Source of the DNA: Paenibacillus zeisoli
GTDB lineage: Bacteria; Bacillota; Bacilli; Paenibacillales; Paenibacillaceae
Direction: 5' to 3'
Assembly (NCBI RefSeq): GCF_003994465.1
Contig: NZ_RZNX01000006.1
Coordinates: 1 to 64,000 of the forward strand
Length of the DNA stretch: 64,000 nucleotides
Shown piece by piece: positions 21,325-29,246 of the stretch. The notes below the pieces were generated by a model. The model saw only the letters and a list, made by a program, of their open reading frames with translations. It did no database searches and was not told where the DNA came from. The first letter of the stretch is position 1, and every line of letters starts with the position of its first letter. The translations under genes and the position numbers were made by a program.

Positions 21325-22461
21325 ATGAGTATAGCTAATTTTCCACTAGATCCTCAGAATGTCATTCATCCGGGTAATGATCCTTGGGATCCGATTGCAT
21401 CCCTTCGGCAGCACGGACGACACGTGCTTACGAGTGTAGAGATGACAATCACGAATCTTTGTAACATGCGATGCGAGCACTGTGCGGTTGGAGACAGCCT
21501 TGTCATGGTGGAACCGGAGCAGATTCCATTGTCTCTTGTACTGAAGAGGCTGGATGAAGTAGAGCATCTGAAGACGATCAGTATTACTGGCGGGGAGCCT
21601 ACCTTCCGCAAGCAGACAGTAGACGAGAAGATTATTCCGCTGCTTCGTTATGCCAAAGAACGGGGGATCAAGTCCCAGATTAATTCGAATCTGACCTTGG
21701 ATTATGAGCGTTACGAGAAATTGCTTCCTTATCTGGACGTCATGCATATTTCGTTCAATTATACGAGTGCAGATGACTTCCATGAAATTGGCTTTGCCCG
21801 CAGTGGGCATTCCGTGAAACGGGAAGTGGCTGAGCGGATGTATGAGACCATGATGGAGAACTCAATCAGGCTCAGTCAGGCGGGAATGTTCGTCTCGGCC
21901 GAGACGATGATCAATTACCGCACTTACCGCAAATTACCAGAGATTCACCGGATGATTCTGGAAATGGGCTGTAAAAGACATGAGGTGCATCCTATGTATG
22001 CGGCTGATTTTGCCGAGGGACTCCCTTTATTGTCTTTGGAGGACATCTGCATGTCCGTGGAGTCGCTGCTGGATGCACGAGATCCGGACACATGGATGCT
22101 GTTCGGAACGCTCCCATTCTTCGCATGCAGCCCAAGCGAGACGGAACAAAAATTGATTCAGCGCTTAAGAGATGAGCCGATGGTTACTGTCCGGAATGAT
22201 CCGGATGGGAGAAATCGTGTCAATGTAAACATGTTCACAGGAGAGGTATTCGTGACAGACTTCGCAGCCATTCCTTCGTTTGGCAATGTGGATACAGAGA
22301 GTCTTGATCAGATCTTTAACAAGTGGCTTCATACCCATCCGCTCAACAAGACGGTGAATTGTTACTGCGATGCTGCGGGGTGCTGTGGTCCGAATTTGCT
22401 TGTGAAGGATATGTATTATAAAGACATTGATTTCAAATCGCGCTCAGCGATCACATTATAG
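21325..22461 (+). CDS. yfkAB: Radical SAM protein YfkAB (CxCxxxxC type)
   Basis: The 378-residue protein carries the radical SAM [4Fe-4S] motif CNMRCEHC near residue 47, then the ITGGEPTF glycine motif. A C-terminal CYCDAAGC (CxCxxxxC) typical of YfkAB precedes another CG and may hold an auxiliary cluster. The reaction of the family is not known. An AAGG(T)-type ribosome site lies about 8 bases before the ATG. The downstream membrane-protein gene begins about 13 bases after its stop, so they are probably co-transcribed. Confidence 0.9.
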   Translation: MSIANFPLDPQNVIHPGNDPWDPIASLRQHGRHVLTSVEMTITNLCNMRCEHCAVGDSLVMVEPEQIPLSLVLKRLDEVEHLKTISITGGEPTFRKQTVDEKIIPLLRYAKERGIKSQINSNLTLDYERYEKLLPYLDVMHISFNYTSADDFHEIGFARSGHSVKREVAERMYETMMENSIRLSQAGMFVSAETMINYRTYRKLPEIHRMILEMGCKRHEVHPMYAADFAEGLPLLSLEDICMSVESLLDARDPDTWMLFGTLPFFACSPSETEQKLIQRLRDEPMVTVRNDPDGRNRVNVNMFTGEVFVTDFAAIPSFGNVDTESLDQIFNKWLHTHPLNKTVNCYCDAAGCCGPNLLVKDMYYKDIDFKSRSAITL

Positions 22462-22474
22462 AAACGGGGCGTTG

Positions 22475-23836
22475 GTGTTGCACTCAGATATTGAAGTAGG
22501 GAAACTATTCTTAAATTTGCTGCTGGTGTTTATTCTGGTTTTCTTAAACGGAGTGTTTGTTGCAGCTGAATTCTCGCTGGTAAAGATGCGTCAATCGCGC
22601 TTGACACAGCTGGTTAGCGAAGGGAACCGACGTGCCGGATTTGCACTGAAGGTTAACCAAAGACTGGATGCTTACCTGTCAGCTACCCAACTCGGCATCA
22701 CACTGGCTTCGCTTGGACTCGGCTGGGTAGGGGAGCCGGCCATATCGGAATTACTTATTGAACCCCTTATGTATAAAATGGGTATCACAGATGGCACTTT
22801 AATCACTACGGTATCTGTTGCGCTTGGATTCTGTATTATTACGTTCTTACATATCGTTCTTGGAGAACTTGCTCCTAAATCACTGGCAATCCAGAAAACA
22901 GAATCGACCACCCTGTGGTTGTCGGCTCCTCTGCTGTACTTCTATAAAATCTTTATGCCGGTCATCTGGCTCCTGAATTCGGCCGCTAACGGTATGCTTA
23001 GACTTGCAGGGATTGAGCCTGCGAGTGAAGCGGAGGCCGCCCACTCCGAAGAAGAAATTCGGATTCTGATGAATCAGAGTGCGAAGAGTGGGGTAATTGA
23101 CAAAGACGAAATTAAATTGATGGATAATATATTCGATTTCTCGGATCTGCTTGCTCGTGAGATTATGCTGCCGCGTACAGATATGGATTGTCTGTATACC
23201 AACCTGTCTTGGGAAGAGAACCTGAGAATTGTGAGTGAGACCAAGCACTCCAGATATCCTGTGGCTGTTGAGGACAAGGATCAGATCATTGGATTTGTCC
23301 ACATTACAGATCTGCTGTTGCCTGAACACGGACATGGGAATAATCTGGAGCAGCTGATCAGGCCTATCCTGAATGTCCCGGAATCGATGGAGATCAGTCA
23401 AGTGCTGAGACTTATGCAGAAGAAGCATTCCCAGCTTACGCTTGTTGTGGATGAGTATGGGGGCACGGCTGGACTTCTGACCGCAGAGGAAATTCTGGAG
23501 GAAATCGTTGGAGATCTCCACGATGAATTTGAGGATGAGCGTCCGGAGATTGAACGGCTGCCTGATGGCAGCTATTCGGTAGACGGAAGAATTCTGCTGG
23601 AGGAAGTGAATGACTTAACCGGAATCGAAATTGAGGATGATGAGGTCGATTCGATCGGTGGCTGGCTCTTCAAGGAACTGGAGGGGGCTCCGGTCAAGGG
23701 GAAAAAAGTACAGATGGGCCGGGTAGTATTTGAGGTTGCCGAGGCAACCCGGCTTAGAATTACCCGCATTCATATCCGCCAAATTGTGAAAATACCAGTG
23801 CCGGAAGAGAATCTGGAGCAAGAGAAAGATAATTAA
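22475..23836 (+). CDS. CorC/HlyC-type membrane protein (DUF21-CBS-CBS-transporter-associated domain)
   Basis: The N-terminal DUF21 membrane domain (about 3-4 helices, first 150 residues) has AAEFSLVKMRQSRL and HIVLGELAPKSLAIQ. Two CBS domains (about 205-335) follow, including MLPRTDMDCL and LTLVVDEYGGTAGLLTAEEILEEIVGDL. A C-terminal CorC/HlyC domain has VDGRILLEEVNDLTGIEI. Relatives are linked to magnesium or cobalt efflux, although many are annotated as hemolysins. The start is GTG 22475 or TTG 22478, both a suitable distance from GGGG at 22466-22469; the longer frame overlaps yfkAB. Confidence 0.9.
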   Translation: MLHSDIEVGKLFLNLLLVFILVFLNGVFVAAEFSLVKMRQSRLTQLVSEGNRRAGFALKVNQRLDAYLSATQLGITLASLGLGWVGEPAISELLIEPLMYKMGITDGTLITTVSVALGFCIITFLHIVLGELAPKSLAIQKTESTTLWLSAPLLYFYKIFMPVIWLLNSAANGMLRLAGIEPASEAEAAHSEEEIRILMNQSAKSGVIDKDEIKLMDNIFDFSDLLAREIMLPRTDMDCLYTNLSWEENLRIVSETKHSRYPVAVEDKDQIIGFVHITDLLLPEHGHGNNLEQLIRPILNVPESMEISQVLRLMQKKHSQLTLVVDEYGGTAGLLTAEEILEEIVGDLHDEFEDERPEIERLPDGSYSVDGRILLEEVNDLTGIEIEDDEVDSIGGWLFKELEGAPVKGKKVQMGRVVFEVAEATRLRITRIHIRQIVKIPVPEENLEQEKDN

Positions 23837-23856
23837 ACTTAGACGTAAAGAGTAGG

Positions 23857-23901
23857 ACTCCTTTTGGAACGATGAAGATTCGTTCTGAAGGGAGTTTTTT
23901 T
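23857..23901 (+). terminator. Terminator after the CorC/HlyC gene
   Basis: The stem ACTCC..GGAACGA/TCGTTC..GGGAGT is slightly interrupted and ends in T7. Confidence 0.85.
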
Positions 23902-23922
23902 GTTCCATCAGGAATTAAAGGT

Positions 23923-23949
23923 TCATATTCTGGGCGAATGACATATGTT
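23923..23949 (+). promoter_or_regulatory. Possible sigma-E type promoter for cotJABC
   Basis: TCATATT (23923-23929) resembles the sigma-E -35 box, and CATATGTT (23942-23949) the -10 box. The 12-base spacing is shorter than usual. The B. subtilis cotJ operon is sigma-E controlled, which makes this plausible, but the match is weak. Confidence 0.3.
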
Positions 23950-24032
23950 AAAAAAGGAAGGGCTTTGGCTTGGTATGGATTTTCGACGTGTTAAAGAATA
24001 TGGATTTTCTAAAAAAAGGAGGAAAATGCGTG

Positions 24033-24248
24033 ATGCATCCACAGGAAATTGCCTGGTATCCTTTCATAGGCCCTTGTGATCCTTGTCCGCCAATTACCTG
24101 CAAAACATATTCCACTCCGCCGCATCTTTTTATGCAGTTCCAGCCGCCGAATATGCCCCAGTTCAGTCCAAGAGAGGCTCTTTTTCATGGCACCTTATGG
24201 CCAGCCCTGTACAGCCCGTATGAATCTAAGTGGGGAAAAGGACGGTGA
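24033..24248 (+). CDS. cotJA: Spore coat protein CotJA
   Basis: The small Pro/Tyr/Phe-rich coat protein of about 71 residues has the family signature TYSTPPHLFMQFQPPNMPQFS and GTLWPALYSPYE. AGGAGG at 24017-24022 serves the ATG at 24033 or the GTG at 24030. It is the first gene of cotJABC, whose products are made in the mother cell and assemble in the inner spore coat. Confidence 0.93.
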   Translation: MHPQEIAWYPFIGPCDPCPPITCKTYSTPPHLFMQFQPPNMPQFSPREALFHGTLWPALYSPYESKWGKGR

Positions 24249-24252
24249 GAGC

Positions 24253-24528
24253 ATGAGCGCACCTGAAAAACCAGTGTGTGATCCGCAGTACTATGAGCTG
24301 CTGGAGAAGCTTCAATCCCTTGATTTTGTTCTTGTGGAACTGAACCTATATCTGGATACGCACCCGGATGATCTGCAGGCCATTCAGCAGTTCAATATTC
24401 TAACCCAGGAAAGAACCCAGCTCGCCGAACATTTTCAGCGGCTGTATGGACCGCTGCAGAACTTTGGCCGTGCCTATTCCAAATATCCATGGCAGTGGTC
24501 GGAGAGTCCCTGGCCGTGGCAGGTGTAA
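24253..24528 (+). CDS. cotJB: Spore coat protein CotJB
   Basis: The 91-residue protein has the CotJB pattern: ELLEKLQSLDFVLVELNLYLDTHPDD, then YGPLQNFG and a Trp-rich C-terminus. The ORF is open from 24076 inside cotJA, but the family length and GGACGGTGA before the ATG fix the start at 24253, four bases after the cotJA stop. A short hairpin over the stop codon (GGCAGGTGT/ACACCTGCC) may reduce transcription into cotJC. Confidence 0.92.
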   Translation: MSAPEKPVCDPQYYELLEKLQSLDFVLVELNLYLDTHPDDLQAIQQFNILTQERTQLAEHFQRLYGPLQNFGRAYSKYPWQWSESPWPWQV

Positions 24529-24636
24529 CACCTGCCTCTCTTTCTGATGCGGCCGTGTAGCTGATCTGAACGATGCAAGTAATCCTACACTGTTATTAGA
24601 CAGTGAGAGTTCAAGCTGAAGGAGGTCATGTGCACC

Positions 24637-25206
24637 ATGTGGGTATACGAGAAGAAATTGCAGTATCCCGTGCGGGTAAGCAAGTGTGATCCGCGGATGG
24701 CAAAATATCTGCTTGAGCAGTATGGGGGCGCGGATGGTGAGCTTTCCGCGGCACTGCGCTATTTGAATCAGCGATACACGATCCCTGATAAGGTTATCGG
24801 GCTGCTCAACGATATTGGGACCGAAGAATTCGCCCACCTTGAGATGATTGCCACGATGATCTATAAGCTGACCAAAGACGCTACAGTAGAGCAGATGGAT
24901 GCACAGGGCTTAGGCGAATATTATGTCGCCCATGATCACGCCCTGTTCTATCAGAACGCGGCCGGTGTTCCTTGGACAGCAGCTTACATTCAAGCCAAAG
25001 GTGACCCGATCGCAGACCTGTATGAGGATATCGCTGCAGAGGAGAAGGCCCGGGCTACATACCAATGGCTGATCGACATGACGGACGACGTGGATCTGCA
25101 GGATGGATTGAAGTTCCTGCGGGAGCGCGAGATTATCCATTCGCTTCGGTTCCGTGAAGCGGTGGAGATTCTGAAGGATGAGCGGGATAACAAGAAAATT
25201 TTCTGA
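24637..25206 (+). CDS. cotJC: Spore coat protein CotJC, manganese-catalase-like
   Basis: The protein of about 189 residues begins MWVYEKKLQYPV, as in CotJC. It has the ferritin-like di-metal helices of manganese catalase: EQYGGADGELSAALRYL, GTEEFAHLEMI, and DIAAEEKARATYQWL. CotJC is thought to be an inner-coat protein with catalase-like fold. GGAGGT lies 10 bases before the ATG; a second ATG at 24628 is too close to it. Confidence 0.95.
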   Translation: MWVYEKKLQYPVRVSKCDPRMAKYLLEQYGGADGELSAALRYLNQRYTIPDKVIGLLNDIGTEEFAHLEMIATMIYKLTKDATVEQMDAQGLGEYYVAHDHALFYQNAAGVPWTAAYIQAKGDPIADLYEDIAAEEKARATYQWLIDMTDDVDLQDGLKFLREREIIHSLRFREAVEILKDERDNKKIF

Positions 25207-25213
25207 CAGCAGG

Positions 25214-25243
25214 AAAGTGGTTCGCAAAGTGCGGACCACTTTT
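25214..25243 (+). terminator. Terminator of cotJABC
   Basis: AAAGTGGTTCGC pairs with GCGGACCACTTT (one wobble) around a 5-base loop, followed by a short T run. Confidence 0.75.
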
Positions 25244-25267
25244 GGTATTTGATATGCATATTAGATA

Positions 25268-25306
25268 TTGACCTTATGCCTTGGTTAGAACTATAATGGT
25301 TACAAC
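25268..25306 (+). promoter_or_regulatory. Promoter and dyad operator of the Rrf2 gene
   Basis: TTGACC (25268-25273) and TATAAT (25292-25297) form a promoter with 18-base spacing. A dyad, GTTAGAACT-ATAAT-GGTTACAAC (25284-25306), covers the -10 box. The right half, GGTTACAAC, recurs in the inverted dyad before the next gene (25772-25794). Binding here would block the promoter, so autorepression by the Rrf2 protein is a reasonable inference. Confidence 0.65.
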
Positions 25307-25319
25307 GGTGGTGACTAAC

Positions 25320-25739
25320 ATGAAGCAAATCAGTACACGCTTTTCCATTGCTGTGCACACTCTTTCTCTTATTGCGGTCTATCCGGATGCTTGTACCGGA
25401 GACTTTATTGCAGGCAGTGTTAATACAAATCCGGTCATAATCAGAAGAATTATGGGGATGCTGAAAAAGGCTGGTTTAGTAGATGTACGTCCCGGAGTAG
25501 GCGGTGCTTTTTTACGCAAGGACCCCGACCAGATTACACTGCTGGACGTCTACCGTGCTGTGAATGTGACCGAAGAGAACCAGCTGTTCCGAATCCACGA
25601 GAATCCCAATATTGGATGTTTAGTTGGAAGGAATATAGAGAATGTTCTTCAAGATGAATTGAGAGATGCTCAGTCTCTTATGGAACAAAGGCTGGCCCAT
25701 ACGACTATAGGTCAGCTGGTTAATAAGTTTGAGAAATAA
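25320..25739 (+). CDS. Rrf2 family transcriptional regulator (YwnA-like)
   Basis: The winged-helix regulator of about 139 residues has the Rrf2 pattern STRFSIAVHTLSLIAVYP, VIIRRIMGMLKKAGLV and RPGVGGAFLRKDPDQITLLDVYRAV. It lacks the three-Cys cluster of IscR/NsrR. It has two cysteines (in PDACTGDF and NIGCLVG), so thiol or ligand sensing is more likely than an Fe-S cluster. GGTGGTGA precedes the ATG at 25320, whereas the longer frame from 25281 starts inside the promoter. The similar operator before the downstream reductase suggests it controls both. Confidence 0.88.
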   Translation: MKQISTRFSIAVHTLSLIAVYPDACTGDFIAGSVNTNPVIIRRIMGMLKKAGLVDVRPGVGGAFLRKDPDQITLLDVYRAVNVTEENQLFRIHENPNIGCLVGRNIENVLQDELRDAQSLMEQRLAHTTIGQLVNKFEK

Positions 25740-25771
25740 AGCTCCTTCGAGAGCTCTTATTTTATACATTC

Positions 25772-25794
25772 GTTGTAACCGTTATGGTTATGAC
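25772..25794 (+). promoter_or_regulatory. Dyad operator upstream of the NmrA/QOR2-like gene
   Basis: GTTGTAACC-GTTAT-GGTTATGAC is a 9-5-9 dyad with 7 of 9 matching pairs. Its complement matches the dyad before the Rrf2 gene, sharing the block GGTTACAACG. It lies 27 bases before the gene start. It is a candidate Rrf2 binding site. Confidence 0.6.
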
Positions 25795-25821
25795 AGATAT
25801 GATTTTAGGAGGGAATAACAA

Positions 25822-26685
25822 ATGAAATTATTAGTGACTGGGGCAACAGGCAAACTGGGAAGCAAAGTGGTCGAGGAGCTATTGAAATCCATTCCGGCAA
25901 GTCAGATTTCTGTCAGCGTTCGGAATCCGGAAAAGGCGGAAAGTCTTCGCGCCCAAGGGATTGACGTGCGTTTGGGTGATTTTGATCGTCCAGAGTCTTT
26001 GGATTCGGCATTTGCCGAAATTGACCGGTTGTTATTGATCTCCACAGATGTGGATAATGACACAAGAATTCGCCAACACCAAGCTGCTGTAGCTGCTGCA
26101 GAGCGTGCTGGGGTTAAATTCATTGCGTACACGAGTATTGCGAACGCCAATGAAAGTAAGAATTTCCTTGCTCCTACGCATAAAACAACAGAAGAGGCGA
26201 TTCTTAAAACTGGGATTCCGTACTCTTTTCTGCGCAATAACTGGTATCTGGAGAATGAGATTCCAAGTATTCAGGGTGTAATCGCAGGAGCTCCGTGGGT
26301 AACATCAGCAGGAAATGGCAAAGTAGGCTGGGCGATGCAGCAGGATTACGCAGAAGCAGCTGCCGCTGTATTATCCGGACAGGGGCACGACAATACAATC
26401 TACGAGCTGTCAGGCAAGTTGTTAACTCAGAACGAGATTGCATCGGCTCTGGGTCATGTCTTAGGTAAGGAAGTGCCTTTGCAGCAGGTTGATGATACGG
26501 CTTATGCAGATATCATGAAAGGTGCTGGACTCCCGGATTTCCTCATCCCTATGCTTATTGGCATTCAGAAAGGAATTCGAGAAGGTACACTGGAAATTGA
26601 GAGCCATGATTTCGAGAAGCTGCTTGGCCGGCCGGCAACGCCGATTCATGAAGGCCTAAGTCAAATTGTAAGCAGCATTTCTTAA
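25822..26685 (+). CDS. NmrA/QOR2-type NAD(P)-dependent oxidoreductase
   Basis: This 287-residue atypical short-chain reductase has the nucleotide motif VTGATGKLGSKVV at the N-terminus, SVRNPEKAESL (Arg suggests NADPH) and YTSIANANESKN. The C-terminal half resembles quinone oxidoreductase 2 (QorB). Such enzymes reduce quinones or act as redox sensors. AGGAGGG precedes the ATG. Its link with an Rrf2 regulator and a shared operator points to a response to electrophiles or quinones, which is inference. Confidence 0.87.
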   Translation: MKLLVTGATGKLGSKVVEELLKSIPASQISVSVRNPEKAESLRAQGIDVRLGDFDRPESLDSAFAEIDRLLLISTDVDNDTRIRQHQAAVAAAERAGVKFIAYTSIANANESKNFLAPTHKTTEEAILKTGIPYSFLRNNWYLENEIPSIQGVIAGAPWVTSAGNGKVGWAMQQDYAEAAAAVLSGQGHDNTIYELSGKLLTQNEIASALGHVLGKEVPLQQVDDTAYADIMKGAGLPDFLIPMLIGIQKGIREGTLEIESHDFEKLLGRPATPIHEGLSQIVSSIS

Positions 26686-26832
26686 TAGATCAATTTTAGA
26701 GTTTTTTAATTACTAGGTCATTTGCAACTGAGCAAACCTGTCGTATATCATAGGTTCAGGAAATAAATACATGTATGGAATTGAATTAAGAAAGGAACTT
26801 TATTCAATTCCATGTAGCGAAGGGACTGGACC

Positions 26833-27518
26833 ATGGATACAACCAGACGACTGAACAAGCCGGAAGCGATGATCTTTGATATGGATGGAACGCTGTTTAA
26901 GACCGAGACCCTGCTCGTACCCGCCTACCACCGGATGTTTGAAGGGCTTCGCAGGGAGGGTTGTATGAAGGGGATGAGCCTCCCGTATCGCGCTTAATGG
27001 ACAGTGTGGGCATGGTAATGGATGAGATTTGGGCCAGAGTTCTGCCGGATCATGACAAATCGGTTCAGCAGCGGGCGGATAAGCTGTTCCTGGAGAACGA
27101 GATTAAAGGGCTTAAGGAAGATCCCACAGAGCTGTATCCGGGTGTTGCCGACACTTTAAGGCGGCTGAAGGAGCAGGGAGTGCGGCTTTTTGTGGCGAGT
27201 AATGGTCTGGAGGCTTATGTAAAAGGTGTCTCTGACGCACATCAAATCATGCCTTTATTTGAACATATATACAGCGCAGGAGAATACCAGACAGCTTCCA
27301 AAGTGCACTTGGTTGAACTTCTGCTTCGTCAGCATGGAATCAAGAGTGCGTGGATGGTCGGGGATCGTTCCTCGGATGTGAAGGCAGGCAAGGAGAACGG
27401 CCTAACGGTCGTTGGGTGTGCCTATGCGGGCTTTTGCGGTGAAGATGAACTGGAAGGATCGAATACGATCATCCATTCCTTCAGCGAACTGCTGGATCTG
27501 TACAGCCAGTCTGTGTAA
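26833..27518 (+). pseudogene. HAD-family phosphatase split by a frameshift
   Basis: From ATG 26833 the frame encodes HAD motif I (MIFDMDGTLFKTE) and stops at the TAA at 26995-26997. The rest continues in another frame through the segment beginning LYEGDEPPVS, with motif II FVASNG, GEYQTASK, and motif IV WMVGDRSSDVKAGKENG. One extra base in the run around 26954-26961 (GGGAGGGTTG) would join the parts into one 228-residue phosphoglycolate-phosphatase-like protein, reading ..REG-LYEG... The cause is a single-base deletion or a sequencing error. The second part (185 codons, TTG at 26961) lacks the catalytic Asp. Confidence 0.85.
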
Positions 27519-27541
27519 GACGATGGAGCGATTTTAACTTA

Positions 27542-27587
27542 AACGACGAACAGACCCTCGCTATTCAGCGGCGGTCTGTTTGTCGTT
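27542..27587 (+). terminator. Hairpin overlapping the 3' ends of two convergent genes
   Basis: A 15-bp stem AACGACGAACAGACC/GGTCTGTTTGTCGTT (one wobble) sits after the HAD gene. The right half also encodes the C-terminus of the ATP-grasp gene on the other strand. The T tract is weak. Confidence 0.65.
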
Positions 27588-28712
27588 CTTAATGTCATTC
27601 TTAATGTCACCCTTATTGTCGTTCTTCTTATTATACTGCCATAGCGCGTATTCCAGCGGCCTGGTAATGGCTTTACGGTAGGCCTCCATATCCCCTGATA
27701 GGGCAAATACTTCACGGGCCGGCTTCGGATTCACTTCAAGCACATAGATATGGCCCTGCTTATCAATGGCAATATCCAGAGCCAGCTCGCACAGAGCATC
27801 ATAGGTGTCTTCCAGATATTTGGCAATCTCCAGACATAGTTGGTCTGTCGTCTTGCGGATCTCGCTTCTTCTTTCTTCCGAAGGGAACCAATGCTTGAGC
27901 TGGGTGTTCATAGGCACGGCATGCCCGCCGCCGTGAATGTTGGAGGTGACGCTTCGAGGGACCCCGACACGTCCCGCACCGCCGGTTACCTCCCACTCGC
28001 CTGATCCGTTCTTTTGAACAAGGACCCGGTAATCATGAACCCGCCCATTAGGCAGCTGAATCCGAATTCCTTCCTGTACAATATACCGGCTATATGACCT
28101 CCAGCCCAGCAGATAAGGACCCAGGCGGGAGGGATGCAGCTTTTGGGGAGAAATGATTTTTCTTTGGGGGTTACGCCCTTGAATCTGATATAACTTGGGA
28201 CCGATCTTCTCAATCTTCAGAATGCCCCGTCCTCCTGTACCATTTATCGGCTTGAGGTAGATGGGATTGCACCGTTTAAGCAGCTTGTATACATCACTTA
28301 GGTTATTAAAAAGCACGGTATCAGGCAGATGGTCTCGGAACTTCGACCTCTTGGACAGGACTTGGTGAATCGTCCATTTATCACGGAGCGGGCGATTGAG
28401 AAAGTGAAGATGGCCGTATTTGGACCTGAACTGCTTCAGCTGTTCAAATCGCTTGCTCTTCTGTATGCGGCATCGATCAAAAATCAGATCCGGGAATTTG
28501 CGCCACTTTCTAGACCACTTTCGGCTCTGGGGATCATAGATCAAGGCATGAATTATATCTTTGTTCTGATGAACATCCGCAGGGGTAAAGACGAAGACAT
28601 CCATTCCCAGTTTCTGGCCTTCCGTAATCATCCGCTGGTAGATGGAGCGCTCCTCCAGGTGCTTCTTCTCATTAAGGTATAACGTAAGAATTCCTAAGAC
28701 AGGTTGTGACAA
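27561..28712 (-). CDS. YheC/YheD-family ATP-grasp protein (short type), spore-coat associated
   Basis: The 383-residue protein is a single ATP-grasp unit without the extra N-terminal domain. Visible motifs are YLKPINGTGGRGILKIEK (Lys and glycine loop), VQEGIRIQLPNGRVHDYRVL, and the metal site YVLEVNPKP at the end. The C-terminus carries a charged KND repeat. It starts with TTG, served by AGGGTGA about 6 bases before it. ATP-grasp enzymes form amide bonds by acyl phosphates, and B. subtilis YheC/YheD are spore proteins; the substrate is unknown. It is the last gene of a five-member array. Confidence 0.88.
   Translation of the reverse strand: MSQPVLGILTLYLNEKKHLEERSIYQRMITEGQKLGMDVFVFTPADVHQNKDIIHALIYDPQSRKWSRKWRKFPDLIFDRCRIQKSKRFEQLKQFRSKYGHLHFLNRPLRDKWTIHQVLSKRSKFRDHLPDTVLFNNLSDVYKLLKRCNPIYLKPINGTGGRGILKIEKIGPKLYQIQGRNPQRKIISPQKLHPSRLGPYLLGWRSYSRYIVQEGIRIQLPNGRVHDYRVLVQKNGSGEWEVTGGAGRVGVPRSVTSNIHGGGHAVPMNTQLKHWFPSEERRSEIRKTTDQLCLEIAKYLEDTYDALCELALDIAIDKQGHIYVLEVNPKPAREVFALSGDMEAYRKAITRPLEYALWQYNKKNDNKGDIKNDIKNDKQTAAE
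27581..27628 (-). repeat. Four tandem 12-bp repeats in a coding region
   Basis: Four successive 12-base units (TGTCGTTCTTAA, TGTCATTCTTAA, TGTCACCCTTAT, TGTCGTTCTTCT) encode the C-terminal tetrapeptide series KNDN-KGDI-KNDI-KNDK of the ATP-grasp protein. Such in-frame repeats can change copy number between strains. Confidence 0.8.
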
Positions 28713-28732
28713 CTGAGCTCACCCTCTTCAGA

Positions 28733-29233
28733 TCAAGTTTGGGGTACTGCCGCCGCATCTGTATGCGGATATACCTGCTGCCCTGCTTCAAGAACCAGAG
28801 TAGGCTTACCGGTTGGTCCCTGGATCATCCTTGTGGCTGTGAGTCCGGCATTGAAGCACATTTTGAGGCTTGAGGGATTATCCAGAGCTACCCTGCAGTT
28901 GAGTCTGCCCAGCTGCAGCTGCTGAGCCTGAAGCAGTCTGGTTCCGATGTGCCGGCCCCGGTATAGAGGATGGACGATGACAATGCCGGCCTGTTCACCA
29001 TATCCGGTCATTAAGGACAGCCCAGCGAGGCGGCTTCCATCCTCAGTAGAGACGGTGGCAATGAACAGTGCGCACCCCGGCTGCCTAAGGGCGGCCGGGG
29101 TGAGCTTTTGAACTTCGCGGTAGGCACCCCGGGTGATCCGGCTGCCTCCATACTTTCGTGTGAAGCCCAGAACAGAGCTGTGCATTCTGCTCCAGGAGCT
29201 GTCCTGATCAGGCATGATTAAAGTTATATCCAT
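28733..29233 (-). CDS. GNAT family N-acetyltransferase
   Basis: The protein of about 166 residues has the GNAT acetyl-CoA motif as VHPLYRGRHIGTRLLQA, preceded by a beta strand, AGIVIV. Later DNPSSLKMCFNAGLTATR is the usual C-terminal GNAT segment. The frame is open to 29332, overlapping the ATP-grasp gene upstream, but AGAGGAT before ATG 29233 fits best. It sits between two ATP-grasp genes in the same transcription unit, so it may acetylate the same product or protein. That is inference. Confidence 0.85.
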   Translation of the reverse strand: MDITLIMPDQDSSWSRMHSSVLGFTRKYGGSRITRGAYREVQKLTPAALRQPGCALFIATVSTEDGSRLAGLSLMTGYGEQAGIVIVHPLYRGRHIGTRLLQAQQLQLGRLNCRVALDNPSSLKMCFNAGLTATRMIQGPTGKPTLVLEAGQQVYPHTDAAAVPQT

Positions 29234-29246
29234 ATTCGTTATCCTC

